Positions 15,123 through 23,506 of a DNA stretch of 42,256 nt are shown here, piece after piece. Location: the NCBI GenBank assembly GCA_015056125.1, contig SVGW01000022.1, positions 1 to 42,256 of the forward strand. Reading direction: 5' to 3'. The number at the start of each line of letters is the position of its first letter. Positions within the stretch are counted from its first letter, which is position 1. The DNA comes from Clostridiales bacterium. Lineage in GTDB: Bacteria > Bacillota > Clostridia > Christensenellales > Aristaeellaceae. A program made the translations under genes and the position numbers. The notes beneath the pieces are model-generated. The model was not told the origin of the DNA. It made no database searches and worked only from the letters and a program-made list of their open reading frames with translations.

Positions 15123-16637
15123 TTACAAATTGGGGGAAACGGTAAACAGCGCGGGCATCAGCCGGGGCAGCAGCTCTTCCAGCCAGGCGTTGGCCCGCTG
15201 ACTCCAGTATTCCATCAAGGCCTTGTGGCCCTGGGCTTCCATCAAATCAATGCGCATGGCGCCGTTTACATTATCCAGGCTGCTAACGGCAAAGGGCGCG
15301 GCAGTTTTGCTGGAGAGGGCAGCGGTGATGGAAGCATCGCTGTCCAGATCCCGCCATACCAGGGTGGCGTTGAGCTGGGTAGCGGAGCGCTGGGAGCTGC
15401 CGGAGGCAAAGTCCACCGTAAGAGAAAGGGACTGGGTGGGCGCATCATAGCCCTCCCGGGGCTTGATTACCAAAGACCCCTGCAGGGTGCGGGTGCACCG
15501 GTCGGTGGCCAGGGTGTAGATTTCTTCCCCAGGCTCCCAGATAAGATTATAGTCAAAGGCAATGATCTGGCGGGCTATGGCGGCTTCCTCCACCACAAAG
15601 CTGTCATCTTCCGCCTTTTCCGGAAGCACCAGATTGAATGAGCCGGTATAGATCATTTCCTCGCTGGGAATGCAGGAAATATCAAAATCAGTGCCATCCT
15701 GCAATTGGCCCACAAAGCTCCACTTTTGCTCCGTTTCTTCCGGGGTAACGGAAATGGTGAGATTCTTCATGGCATGGCCTTCGGGGAAGGGGAGGGAAAT
15801 GCTGTCGATCAGGGCCTTGCCGTAGGTGTCATAGCGGCGAATGATCTCAATGTTGCCTTCCATGGGCAATTGATCCAGAAGGGAAAAGAAAATTTCCTGC
15901 ATGGCGGGTTGGAGATAAGCGGCGGCCTGCTGGGCAGTGAGCACTTCTTTTAAGTGGGTAAGCAGCTCCTGATCCTCATAAAAATCAATGAGCAGCTGCT
16001 TGATTTGGGCTTTCAGGGCTTGGGCGGGAATGGTGCATTGGAGCTGGGAATAGCCCACGCCATCCTCCACGCCGGAGGAAAGCTCGGCATAGCCGTTCAT
16101 CCACACGCCCAGCTTGGTTTCGTAGGAAATGAGATGTTCCTGCAGCTTTTCATGCCACGCTTGGGGAGCGCTCTGGCCAAGCAGCAGCGCGGGCCAAAGA
16201 GCGGGCCAGGCAGAATCGCTTTGGAGGGCGGAAAGCAGCTTGGCTGCATCCCATCCCTGGGCAGCGGTATAATATACCCCTTGCCCAGCCAATAGATCGC
16301 TGGCAATGCCCATCAGGGAATCGTTATAGAGGAAGCTGGTTTCCCCGGCGCTTTGCCCATCCAGCATCAGGCGCAGGGTGGCTTGGCCATCCCCCCGCAT
16401 AAAGCTGTGATCCCCTTCCAAGGTGAGGCGGGGGGCCAGGGATTTGAGCATCAAGAAGGTGGCAGGGGGAATGGCCTGTGTCTGGGTGCCGGATACGGAG
16501 AAGGTGATGGTGCCCCGATAGGCGGATTCCAGCATCTGGCGATAGAATTTTTCCTCAATGGGGTAATCCGCCGCAAAGGCGCTTGCAGCGCCAAAGAGCA
16601 TCAGGGCGGCAAGGATCAAAGCAAGCAATCGTTTCAT
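15123..16637 (-). CDS. Secreted protein of unknown function, paralogue of the upstream gene
   Basis: The 504-residue protein has a clear signal peptide (MKRLLALILAALMLFGAASA, cleavage near AFA-A at about residue 22-23). The mature part has many beta-prone segments with Thr and Ser plus a helical C-terminus (ending LEELLPRLMPALF). Its N-terminal region lines up loosely with the upstream gene: a PRL segment, then a Gln-Gly/Ser-Tyr-Thr-Ala segment followed by LL. The two thus look like diverged paralogues, although similarity by eye is low. The gap to the upstream gene is one base, so they form one transcript. No enzyme motif was recognised. It is probably cell-envelope associated. Confidence 0.75.
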   Translation of the reverse strand: MKRLLALILAALMLFGAASAFAADYPIEEKFYRQMLESAYRGTITFSVSGTQTQAIPPATFLMLKSLAPRLTLEGDHSFMRGDGQATLRLMLDGQSAGETSFLYNDSLMGIASDLLAGQGVYYTAAQGWDAAKLLSALQSDSAWPALWPALLLGQSAPQAWHEKLQEHLISYETKLGVWMNGYAELSSGVEDGVGYSQLQCTIPAQALKAQIKQLLIDFYEDQELLTHLKEVLTAQQAAAYLQPAMQEIFFSLLDQLPMEGNIEIIRRYDTYGKALIDSISLPFPEGHAMKNLTISVTPEETEQKWSFVGQLQDGTDFDISCIPSEEMIYTGSFNLVLPEKAEDDSFVVEEAAIARQIIAFDYNLIWEPGEEIYTLATDRCTRTLQGSLVIKPREGYDAPTQSLSLTVDFASGSSQRSATQLNATLVWRDLDSDASITAALSSKTAAPFAVSSLDNVNGAMRIDLMEAQGHKALMEYWSQRANAWLEELLPRLMPALFTVSPNL

Positions 16638-16638
16638 A

Positions 16639-18150
16639 TTACCATTCCTCCTCTACAATCCAGGGGCTTTCGTAATTTTCATCCAAGGGATTTGGCGCAT
16701 GGGGGGCAGCCGTTTCGCTGGGCAGGGGCGCCCATTCGCCGTTCATCCAGCTATCGGTGCGCAAATCGTGGGTAAGCAGGGCGCGGGTTTCTTTGGGCAG
16801 GGTATCCAGCCAATCAAGGAGCAGGCGGGATAGGCTCTTCATTTCCCCCATCAGGTTGGCCCGGGCCTGCTGAGAGGTCATCAGCCGCAAATCCAGGGCG
16901 GAGGCGGCGCTTGGCAGGGGCATTTGTGCCTCGGGCGTCAGGGCGAGTATCACCTGCCCCTTTAGAACCTGTGTGTTGCCTTCTTTTTTGCGCACATCCA
17001 CCGTGCCGCTAAGGCCGGTATCCGTTGCAGACAGGGCCGGGGTCAGCGTCCAGGTGTTTTTTTCCCCGTTCAAATTGGTATCCACAGTGAATTTGCCAGA
17101 CCAGGCTTCGCTTCCATTTTCTTGCTGGATGATATTTTTGCAAGAACCTGTCAAGGCGGCCGATTCTTTTTCCCCATCCATGGTGCGGGTGTAGCTTCCT
17201 TCCAGGGTGAGGGTCTTTTGGGTTTCTTTCTTGGTTTCTTTGGAGGTAATTTTGCCGGTAAAGGAAATTTTGAAATTGTTTTTTCCCTTTACGGCGGGCA
17301 GCGCCAGGGAAACAAAGCCGCCCTTATCCGGAGTGTAGCCCCCAAAGAGGGTCACTTTGCGCACGTCCCCTCCCAAGGCGGCGTTGCCGGTAAATTGCAA
17401 TCCCATATCCCCATCCTGCTTATCCAGAAAGCGCTTGAAGCGGCAGGAACCGGAAAACACCAGAGAGGAAAGCAGCTTTTCCGCTTCCTGATACCAGGCG
17501 GGCTGATCCTGGAGGGCGTCTTGCAAAAGGGGCAAGAGGGTATTAAGAATCCGGGGCCAGGCGGCGTTCATGGTATCTGCATCCAGGGTATAGTTTTCAT
17601 AAGCGGAAGAGGCTGTGGCGTTTTTAATGGAGGTGGTGGTTTTGCTCTTTTTAGGTGCTGCGTATTCACTGAGCAGGGGATAGAGGGCGGGGGCCCACTG
17701 CGTATACAGCTGAGGGAGATTGGCAATCAGAGGAAAGGAGGTTTTTTCTCCTGCCAGCAAAGCAAGGGCATCCGGCTGGGAGGGAGCGGTCAAATAGGAT
17801 TGGCCGGAGGATGAAAAGGAGGTGAGGGTAAAATCGGGCTGGGCCTGGGTGAAGATAGATAAAAGCGGGGCATCATCCCAGGCGATTTGCGCCAGGGTTT
17901 GGGTTCTTTGCGATGCCTCCTGGCCGCTCAAGAGGATTTTCAGCCGGGGCAAAGCATCCTTTAGTAATGCCAAGGTGGAATCCGTCCCATTTTCCATAGA
18001 TTCCAGGGTGGCTGAAAGAGAAAGGGTGAAGCCCTTTTCCGGGGAAAGGGTGCTCAGATAGGGAGAAAAATCCGCCTGGGCGGAGCCGAAGGAGAAAATA
18101 AGCAAAATGGCACAACACAGCGCCAGACAGCGCTGAAATTTTTTGCCCAT
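16639..18150 (-). CDS. Secreted protein of unknown function, first gene of the pair
   Basis: The 503-residue protein begins with a signal peptide (MGKKFQRCLALCCAILLIFSFG) and a probable cleavage after SAQA near residue 26. The mature region is Ser/Thr/Leu-rich, with a Lys/Thr-rich beta section near the middle (KITSKETKKETQ, KTLTLEGSYT) and an acidic tail (ESPWIVEEEW). ATG 18150 follows AGGAAGTGA with seven bases between; a GTG at 18156 is possible but too close to the site. Its promoter lies at about 18256. No known domain was recognised. Operon structure with the next gene and their partial resemblance argue for a shared surface function. Confidence 0.72.
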   Translation of the reverse strand: MGKKFQRCLALCCAILLIFSFGSAQADFSPYLSTLSPEKGFTLSLSATLESMENGTDSTLALLKDALPRLKILLSGQEASQRTQTLAQIAWDDAPLLSIFTQAQPDFTLTSFSSSGQSYLTAPSQPDALALLAGEKTSFPLIANLPQLYTQWAPALYPLLSEYAAPKKSKTTTSIKNATASSAYENYTLDADTMNAAWPRILNTLLPLLQDALQDQPAWYQEAEKLLSSLVFSGSCRFKRFLDKQDGDMGLQFTGNAALGGDVRKVTLFGGYTPDKGGFVSLALPAVKGKNNFKISFTGKITSKETKKETQKTLTLEGSYTRTMDGEKESAALTGSCKNIIQQENGSEAWSGKFTVDTNLNGEKNTWTLTPALSATDTGLSGTVDVRKKEGNTQVLKGQVILALTPEAQMPLPSAASALDLRLMTSQQARANLMGEMKSLSRLLLDWLDTLPKETRALLTHDLRTDSWMNGEWAPLPSETAAPHAPNPLDENYESPWIVEEEW

Positions 18151-18255
18151 GGTCACATCACTTCCTTTTGCGGTTCATGGATAATAACGGAGGAATGCTC
18201 CAAATTCTTGCAGCAAAATGGAAATACTTTTTCCACTCTATACGATTCCAATATG

Positions 18256-18284
18256 ATTATACCGCACATTTTATGAAATGAAAA
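18256..18284 (-). promoter_or_regulatory. Promoter of the secreted protein operon
   Basis: On the minus strand a TATAAT (18256-18261) is preceded 17 bases upstream by TTTTCA. A leader of roughly 100 bases separates it from the start codon. Confidence 0.6.
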
Positions 18285-18320
18285 GAAAAAAAAACAGGCC
18301 CGGCTGATTGCCAGGCCTGT
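18285..18320 (-). terminator. Terminator of the ctsR-mcsA-mcsB-clpC operon
   Basis: On the minus strand ACAGGCCTGG and CCGGGCCTGT make a 10-bp stem (one G-T wobble) with a 7-base loop, followed by a run of nine or more T residues. It lies just after the clpC stop codon. Confidence 0.92.
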
Positions 18321-18330
18321 CAGAATGGAA

Positions 18331-20757
18331 TCAGGTTCCAGATTGATCCTGCTTTTCAAAAATGATCTGTTGGTTTTCAAGCTTCATGAGCACATGATCG
18401 CCCAAGTGAATTTCACCCGCGATGAGCTTTTCGGAGAGAGCGTCCTCCATGGTGCGCTGAATCACCCGGCGCAGGGGACGTGCTCCGTACTGCTCATCAA
18501 AGCCGGCCTTGGCAAGATGGGCAATTACGCTTTCTTCATAGGCAAGGTCAATTTCCTGCTCTTTCAGTCGCTTAGCCACTTGGGCAAGCATCAGGGCGGC
18601 AATTTTCTCAATATCCTTTTGCTCCAGCTTATGGAACACGATGATTTCGTCCACCCGGTTCAAAAATTCGGGCCGGAACACATTTTTGATATCGGTGAGC
18701 ACCTTTTCCCGCATCCGCTCGTAATCCATAATATCCGTGCGGCCCGCGCCAAAGCCCATGCTGCCCTTCTGGGCGGACTGGGCACCGGCGTTGCTGGTCA
18801 TTACGATCACGCAGTTTTTAAAGCTCACCACCCGGCCCATGTTATCGGTCAATCGGCCATCCTCCAGAATTTGAAGGAGCATATTGAACACATCCGGATG
18901 GGCCTTTTCGATTTCATCAAAGAGCACCACGGAATAGGGCTTGCGCCGCACGGCCTCGGTGAGCTGGCCGCCCTCTTCAAAGCCCACATAGCCGGGAGGA
19001 GAGCCCACCATCCGGGATACGGTGTGCTTTTCCATGTATTCCGACATATCCAGCCGGATCAGTGCATTTTCATCTCCAAACATCGCTTCGCCAAGGGCCC
19101 GGCACAATTCCGTTTTGCCCACGCCCGTGGGGCCCAAGAAGATAAAGCTGCCAATGGGTCGCTTGGGATCCTTAAGGCCTGCACGAGCCCTGCGGATGGC
19201 CCGGCTCACGGCGGATACCGCCTCCTCCTGGCCCACCACCCGGGCATGAAGCAATTCTTCCAGGTGCAAAAGGCGGCTGGATTCTTCCTCCGTCATTTTC
19301 TTTACGGGAATGCCCGTCCAGCCTGCCACCACCTGCGCGATATCCTCTTCGCTCACCGTATCCTTGGCAGCAGATTTTTTCTGTTCCCAGGCGGCGCGCT
19401 TTTCTTCGATTTCGCTGCGCAGGGCATGCTCCTGATCCCGGAGCTTGGCGGCCTTTTCATAATCCTGCTTATCAATGGCCTCCCGCTTTTCCCGGAGCAC
19501 CCCTTCCAGTTCCTTTTCCTGGGCCTTCACATCGGGGGGCGCGGTGAAGGCATGAATGCGCACCCGGGAAGCGGCTTCGTCCATCAGGTCGATGGCCTTA
19601 TCGGGCTGGAAGCGATCGGCAATATACCGGCTGGAAAGCTTCACCGCGGCCTCTAATGCTTCATCGGTAATGCGCACCTTGTGGTGCGCTTCATACCGAT
19701 CCCGAAGGCCCTTCATAATGGCCAGGGTTTCTTCTTCGCTGGGCTCATTCACCGTCACCGGCTGGAAACGCCGGGCCAGGGCAGCGTCTTTTTCGATATT
19801 TTTGCGGTATTCATCCAAGGTGGTAGCGCCGATGCACTGAATTTCGCCTCTGGCCAGGGCAGGCTTTAAAATATTGGCCGCGTCCATGGATCCCTCGGCC
19901 TTGCCGGCGCCGATGATATTTTGTAGTTCGTCAATAAAGAGGATCACGTCCCCGCGCTTTTTCACTTCATCCAAAGTGTTCTTCAGGCGTTCTTCAAATT
20001 CGCCCCGGTATTTGCTGCCTGCCACCATGGCACCCATATCCAGGGAAATAATTTTTTTGTCCGCCAATGTTTCCGGCACGCTGCCCTGGAAAATGCGCTG
20101 GGCCATGCCTTCTGCCACGGCAGATTTGCCCACGCCGGGCTCCCCAATGAGCACAGGATTATTTTTCGTGCGCCGGGAGAGAATCTGTACGATGCGCTCA
20201 ATTTCATTGGCTCTTCCAATGACGGGGTCCAGCTCTCCGTCCTCGGCGGCTTTGGTTAAATCCCGGCCATACTTTTGCAGATGGGATTCGCTGCCGCCGC
20301 CGTCCTTGGGCTGGGCATCGGCAGGCTCTTTGCCCAACGCCTCCTGCACGCTTCTTTGCATTTTCTCAATATCGCATCCCATGCTGGTAAGCACCTGCAT
20401 GGCCACGCTTTCCGTATCCTGAAATAGAGCCAGCCACAGATGCCCGGCGGATACGTAGGGATGGCCCAGGCGCTGGGCCTCCCGCACGCTGGTTTCCAAA
20501 AGCTTTTTCACCCGTGGGGTGAGCTCCAACTGGGCGGGGCTCTGGGAGCCGGTGCCGGTTAAGTGCTTGATGCCCTCAGTCACCGTTTCCGTGGTGATGT
20601 GATCGGGCAGAGCAGGGGCGTCTGATCTGGCTTCTTTGAGAAGGCCGATTAAAAAGTGCTCGCTGCCCACATAGTGCTGCCCCAGCTCTACCGCCGCTTT
20701 CTGGGCGGCGGCAATCACTTTCTGGGCGCGCTCGTTGAATCGTCCGAAAATTGCCAT
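18331..20757 (-). CDS. clpC: ATP-dependent Clp protease ATP-binding subunit ClpC
   Basis: ClpC is the AAA+ unfoldase that feeds proteins, including McsB-phosphoarginine-tagged ones, to ClpP. The 808 residues contain a double Clp-N repeat (about 1-145), Walker A GEPGVGKS near residue 205, a UVR/middle domain (LEGVLREKREAIDKQDYEKA) around 420-450 that binds adaptors, and the second AAA module with GPTGVGKTEL near 550. The C-terminal D2 region ends normally. GAGGAACATAAAG lies before the ATG. It is the last gene of the CtsR operon, four bases after mcsB. The middle domain and operon distinguish it from ClpB and ClpA. Confidence 0.97.
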   Translation of the reverse strand: MAIFGRFNERAQKVIAAAQKAAVELGQHYVGSEHFLIGLLKEARSDAPALPDHITTETVTEGIKHLTGTGSQSPAQLELTPRVKKLLETSVREAQRLGHPYVSAGHLWLALFQDTESVAMQVLTSMGCDIEKMQRSVQEALGKEPADAQPKDGGGSESHLQKYGRDLTKAAEDGELDPVIGRANEIERIVQILSRRTKNNPVLIGEPGVGKSAVAEGMAQRIFQGSVPETLADKKIISLDMGAMVAGSKYRGEFEERLKNTLDEVKKRGDVILFIDELQNIIGAGKAEGSMDAANILKPALARGEIQCIGATTLDEYRKNIEKDAALARRFQPVTVNEPSEEETLAIMKGLRDRYEAHHKVRITDEALEAAVKLSSRYIADRFQPDKAIDLMDEAASRVRIHAFTAPPDVKAQEKELEGVLREKREAIDKQDYEKAAKLRDQEHALRSEIEEKRAAWEQKKSAAKDTVSEEDIAQVVAGWTGIPVKKMTEEESSRLLHLEELLHARVVGQEEAVSAVSRAIRRARAGLKDPKRPIGSFIFLGPTGVGKTELCRALGEAMFGDENALIRLDMSEYMEKHTVSRMVGSPPGYVGFEEGGQLTEAVRRKPYSVVLFDEIEKAHPDVFNMLLQILEDGRLTDNMGRVVSFKNCVIVMTSNAGAQSAQKGSMGFGAGRTDIMDYERMREKVLTDIKNVFRPEFLNRVDEIIVFHKLEQKDIEKIAALMLAQVAKRLKEQEIDLAYEESVIAHLAKAGFDEQYGARPLRRVIQRTMEDALSEKLIAGEIHLGDHVLMKLENQQIIFEKQDQSGT

Positions 20758-20761
20758 GGCT

Positions 20762-21751
20762 TTATGTTCCTCCGTTCAGGGCGCTGCGGATCATTTCGCT
20801 GCGCTTTTCATCAATTTCCCGGGGCTCCAGGGTACGCCCGGCGGCCTTTTGCACATGGCCGGGCTGGGCATTGGTGAGCAGCCGATCGCAATCATCCGGG
20901 GAGATGGGCAGCATTTCCATAGCCGCACCCAGCCGAAGATTGGACCAATGCACCATAAATTCCTTCACGCTCATGCGGCGGGCGTGGGATAAAAGCCCGT
21001 AGGAGCGGTATAACTGATCTTCAAAGGCCAAAGCGTCTTTGGCCACCGTTTTTTCCCGAAACACCTTTTCCATTTCGGCCATCTGCTTTGCCACGGCGGT
21101 TACCGCCTCTGTGATTTCCCGTTCCGTGCGCCCCAAGGTGACCTGATTGCTCAATTGATATAAATTGCCCTGGGCCTCGCTGCCTTCCCCGTAAATACCC
21201 CGGATGGTAAGGCCCAGCTTGGCGGCCAATTGATTCACCTTGCCCATTTGCTTAAGCAAAGTGAGCATGGGCAAATGAAGCATGATGGAGGCTCGCATGC
21301 CGGTGCCGATATTGGTGGGGCAGGCGGTGAGATAGCCCAATTGATGATCAAAGGCAAAGGCCAGATGGCGCTGGAGGGTATCATCGATGGAAAGGGCGTT
21401 TTCCATGGCGTCCGGCAGATTTTCCCCCTTGGCAAAGCCCTGAATGCGCAAATGATCCTCTTCATTCATCATGATGGAGATTTTTTCATCCTGGCGGATG
21501 AGGGCGGCGCCTTTATCCCCGTGGCCCAATAAATCGGGGCTGATGAGATGCGCTTCCACCAGCGCTTTCCTTTCCACATCGTCAAGGCCCCGCAGGGTGC
21601 GGAAGTGATAAGCCTCCGGCAGATCACGAAGGGCGGCCAATGTGCGCTCCACGCATTCCTCTGCCTGCTGGGGGCTCATGCGATTTCTAAAGGGAAGATC
21701 CTGATAATTCCGGGCCAAGCGCACCCGGGATGATACAACGATTCCGCTCAT
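20762..21751 (-). CDS. mcsB: Protein arginine kinase McsB
   Basis: McsB phosphorylates arginine residues on proteins to mark them for ClpCP and to relieve CtsR repression. The 329 residues show the phosphagen-kinase-like catalytic domain: SSRVRLARN at the N-terminus for ATP binding, and NIGTGMRASIMLHLP centrally, a McsB hallmark. It is somewhat shorter than the Bacillus protein (about 360). ATG 21751 is chosen because GGGAGG lies seven bases upstream; ATG 21757 overlaps the mcsA stop but is too close to that site. The order mcsA-mcsB-clpC is classical. Confidence 0.96.
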   Translation of the reverse strand: MSGIVVSSRVRLARNYQDLPFRNRMSPQQAEECVERTLAALRDLPEAYHFRTLRGLDDVERKALVEAHLISPDLLGHGDKGAALIRQDEKISIMMNEEDHLRIQGFAKGENLPDAMENALSIDDTLQRHLAFAFDHQLGYLTACPTNIGTGMRASIMLHLPMLTLLKQMGKVNQLAAKLGLTIRGIYGEGSEAQGNLYQLSNQVTLGRTEREITEAVTAVAKQMAEMEKVFREKTVAKDALAFEDQLYRSYGLLSHARRMSVKEFMVHWSNLRLGAAMEMLPISPDDCDRLLTNAQPGHVQKAAGRTLEPREIDEKRSEMIRSALNGGT

Positions 21752-21753
21752 GC

Positions 21754-22230
21754 TCATTCCTCCCGGGCAGGGGTCATGGCCCTGAGTTCATCCCGAAGCC
21801 TTGCAGCTTCTTCAAAATTTTCCTCCGCTACGGCGGCTTCCATTTTAGCGCGTAAATCTTCCATCATCTGCAGCCGCTTTTGCTCTTCTTCGCTCACCGG
21901 GGGCCGCCTGCCTGCATGCTGGGCCCTTCCCTGCACCCGGGTGATCAGGGGGGTTAATTCCTTGCGAAAGGCCTGATAGCACTCCGGGCAGCCCAGCATC
22001 CCCGTTTTCTGAAATTCCTGATAGGTTTCCCCGCAGCGGGGGCAGGTGATATCCGGGGATTGCTGCTTTTGGCCCATGGCGGAAAGCATGGCGGCCAGCA
22101 CGGCCTGAATATCCCCGGCCTTATATTTTTTTACACATTCCCGGCAAAGGTGGCGGGTGGTGCTCTGGCCGTTTACCACGGTGGTTACGATCACCTCAGC
22201 GTCCTTTTTGCCGCATTCTTCACAAAGCAT
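21754..22230 (-). CDS. mcsA: McsA, activator of the McsB kinase
   Basis: The 158-residue protein has the four CXXC-type metal-binding motifs of McsA: CEEC, CREC, CPRC and CPEC. A C-terminal UVR motif (MEAAVAEENFEEAARLRDEL) contacts ClpC or McsB. It activates McsB and links metal or oxidative stress to the Clp system. The start has GGGAGGAACACC upstream. Its stop overlaps the region of the mcsB start, giving tight coupling. Confidence 0.95.
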   Translation of the reverse strand: MLCEECGKKDAEVIVTTVVNGQSTTRHLCRECVKKYKAGDIQAVLAAMLSAMGQKQQSPDITCPRCGETYQEFQKTGMLGCPECYQAFRKELTPLITRVQGRAQHAGRRPPVSEEEQKRLQMMEDLRAKMEAAVAEENFEEAARLRDELRAMTPAREE

Positions 22231-22300
22231 GGTGTTCCTCCCGAAAATAAGGTTTCATTTCATAGTATGCGCTAAAAAGCGGATGCGCACGGCGGAAAAA

Positions 22301-22780
22301 TCAGCCTTCTTCTTCCTGGCGCTGCTGCATGATGGTGAGCAGCATATTTTTGAGTATTTTCGCCCGCAGCACGTCCTTTACTGCTTCCGGCACCGGCACG
22401 GAAAGGGCCTGAGGGGATACGGCGGCCGCCATGGTGCGGGCCTGGGCCAGGGTAACCACCTTGCGCTCTGCCAATTGGGCGCAGAGCACCTGGGCTGTTT
22501 GCGCATCCAGGCTTTCGCCGATGCGCTCGCGCAGGAGATAGGAAAGATGCTCTCCTGAGGATTGGCGCACCCGCACAATGCGGATATAGCCGCCGCCGCC
22601 CCGCTGGCTGGAGGTCATATAGCCGTGATCCGGGGTGAACCGGGTGGCCAACACGTAATTAATCTGGGAAGGAGCGCAGTGGAAATATTCCGCCAGCTCA
22701 TTCCTTTTTAATTCTACCTCCATTTGGTCTTCCTGAAGCATGGCCTTGATAAAATGTTCAATGGTATCGCTTAATCGCAT
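22301..22780 (-). CDS. ctsR: Transcriptional repressor of class III heat-shock genes
   Basis: CtsR is the dimeric winged-helix repressor of clp genes in Gram-positive bacteria. The 159 residues include the N-terminal DNA-binding segment (LAEYFHCAPSQINYVLATRF) and the glycine-rich wing RGGGGYIRI (about residues 60-68) that acts as heat sensor. The C-terminal helical domain that McsB targets is present. GGAGGGATTTTT precedes the ATG. It is the first gene of its own operon, and a CtsR-like box lies at the promoter, so autorepression is expected. Confidence 0.95.
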   Translation of the reverse strand: MRLSDTIEHFIKAMLQEDQMEVELKRNELAEYFHCAPSQINYVLATRFTPDHGYMTSSQRGGGGYIRIVRVRQSSGEHLSYLLRERIGESLDAQTAQVLCAQLAERKVVTLAQARTMAAAVSPQALSVPVPEAVKDVLRAKILKNMLLTIMQQRQEEEG

Positions 22781-22798
22781 AAAAATCCCTCCTGGGGA

Positions 22799-22850
22799 AT
22801 AGTCTTTCTTTGACCTATTTTAGTTTAGCACAATTTATGCCGCGGTGCAA
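22799..22850 (-). promoter_or_regulatory. ctsR operon promoter and CtsR box
   Basis: On the minus strand TTGCAC (22845-22850), 17 bases, TAAACT (22822-22827), and then, at the expected transcription start, GGTCAAA-GAA-AGACTAT (22799-22815). The first half is a perfect CtsR heptad; the second matches AGTCAAA at only about four of seven positions. The layout suits repression by blocking initiation. Confidence 0.7.
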
Positions 22851-22935
22851 GCCCTATTCTATCCAGCGGGCAGGAATAGTTTGTGCAGCCAGAAGACATT
22901 GGAAACAGCAATTTTCTGAAAATACAAGGGATCTG

Positions 22936-22983
22936 TTGACAGAAATAGAAAAATGATTATAATAACACATGAACACTTGTTCA
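22936..22983 (+). promoter_or_regulatory. Promoter and ArsR/SmtB-type operator of the metal resistance genes
   Basis: Both boxes are perfect: TTGACA (22936-22941) and TATAAT (22958-22963), spaced by 16 bases. Over the transcription start lies TGAACA-CT-TGTTCA (22970-22983), a perfect dyad of the kind bound by metal-sensing ArsR/SmtB repressors. Confidence 0.85.
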
Positions 22984-23007
22984 AATGAGAAAAACGGAGG
23001 AAAGCCT

Positions 23008-23370
23008 ATGCATGTGCCGGAATATGCACCAGGATGCGAAAAGGAATGCATCCATGAGGAATTGATTTCTACCGTAACCGCCGAAATGCCGGATGAAGAA
23101 CTGCTCTATGATCTGGCGGAATTATATAAAGTATTTGGGGACAGCACCCGGATTAAGATTTTGTATGTGCTCTTTGAATCGGAGCTTTGCGTATGCGATA
23201 TTGCCCAGCTTCTGGGGATGACCCAGTCCGCCATTTCCCATCAGCTTCGGGTACTCAAGCAATCCAAGCTGGTGAAATTCCGGCGGGAGGGGAAAACCGT
23301 GTTTTATTCCCTGGCGGATGAGCATGTGCGCACCATCATTGGCATGGGCATGGAGCACCTGTGTGAGTGA
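23008..23370 (+). CDS. ArsR/SmtB-family metal-sensing repressor
   Basis: The 120-residue protein is a winged-helix repressor of the ArsR/SmtB/CadC group. It shows KVFGDSTRIKILYVLFESELCVCDIAQ with the recognition helix SAISHQLRVLKQSKLV. The ELCVCD motif is the alpha3 site used by CadC/ArsR-type sensors, and two further Cys lie near the N-terminus (GCEKEC), as in CadC, so Cd/Pb/Zn sensing is likely. ATG 23008 has CGGAGG upstream; the earlier ATG at 22969 lies on the transcription start and is rejected. The next gene, a P1B ATPase, is the expected target. Confidence 0.9.
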   Translation: MHVPEYAPGCEKECIHEELISTVTAEMPDEELLYDLAELYKVFGDSTRIKILYVLFESELCVCDIAQLLGMTQSAISHQLRVLKQSKLVKFRREGKTVFYSLADEHVRTIIGMGMEHLCE

Positions 23371-23397
23371 CGGCGGGGTGAAATTACCGGGGGAACC

Positions 23398-23414
23398 GCT
23401 TTTGCGTCAAAAGC
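23398..23414. repeat. Short hairpin in the arsR-ATPase spacer
   Basis: GCTTTTG-CGT-CAAAAGC (7-bp stem, 3-base loop) in a GC-rich 136-base gap between the regulator and the ATPase gene. It has no following T run, so it is not a standard terminator; it might tune the ratio of the two products. Confidence 0.4.
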
Positions 23415-23506
23415 ACCCTCTCGCGCCCTCCCGACAACCGGCTGGGTAACAGGGGGAGCTCTTTCTGATCTGCCGAGTGTCCCCGGAACTGATAAGGAGT
23501 GAGTAT

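Noticed and set aside
18325-19656. A 443-codon plus-strand frame opposite clpC
   Set aside because: It is antisense to clpC and starts within the clpC stop region without a ribosome binding site.
22969-23007. Upstream ATG for the ArsR gene
   Set aside because: It coincides with the operator and the predicted transcription start; ATG 23008 has a strong ribosome binding site.
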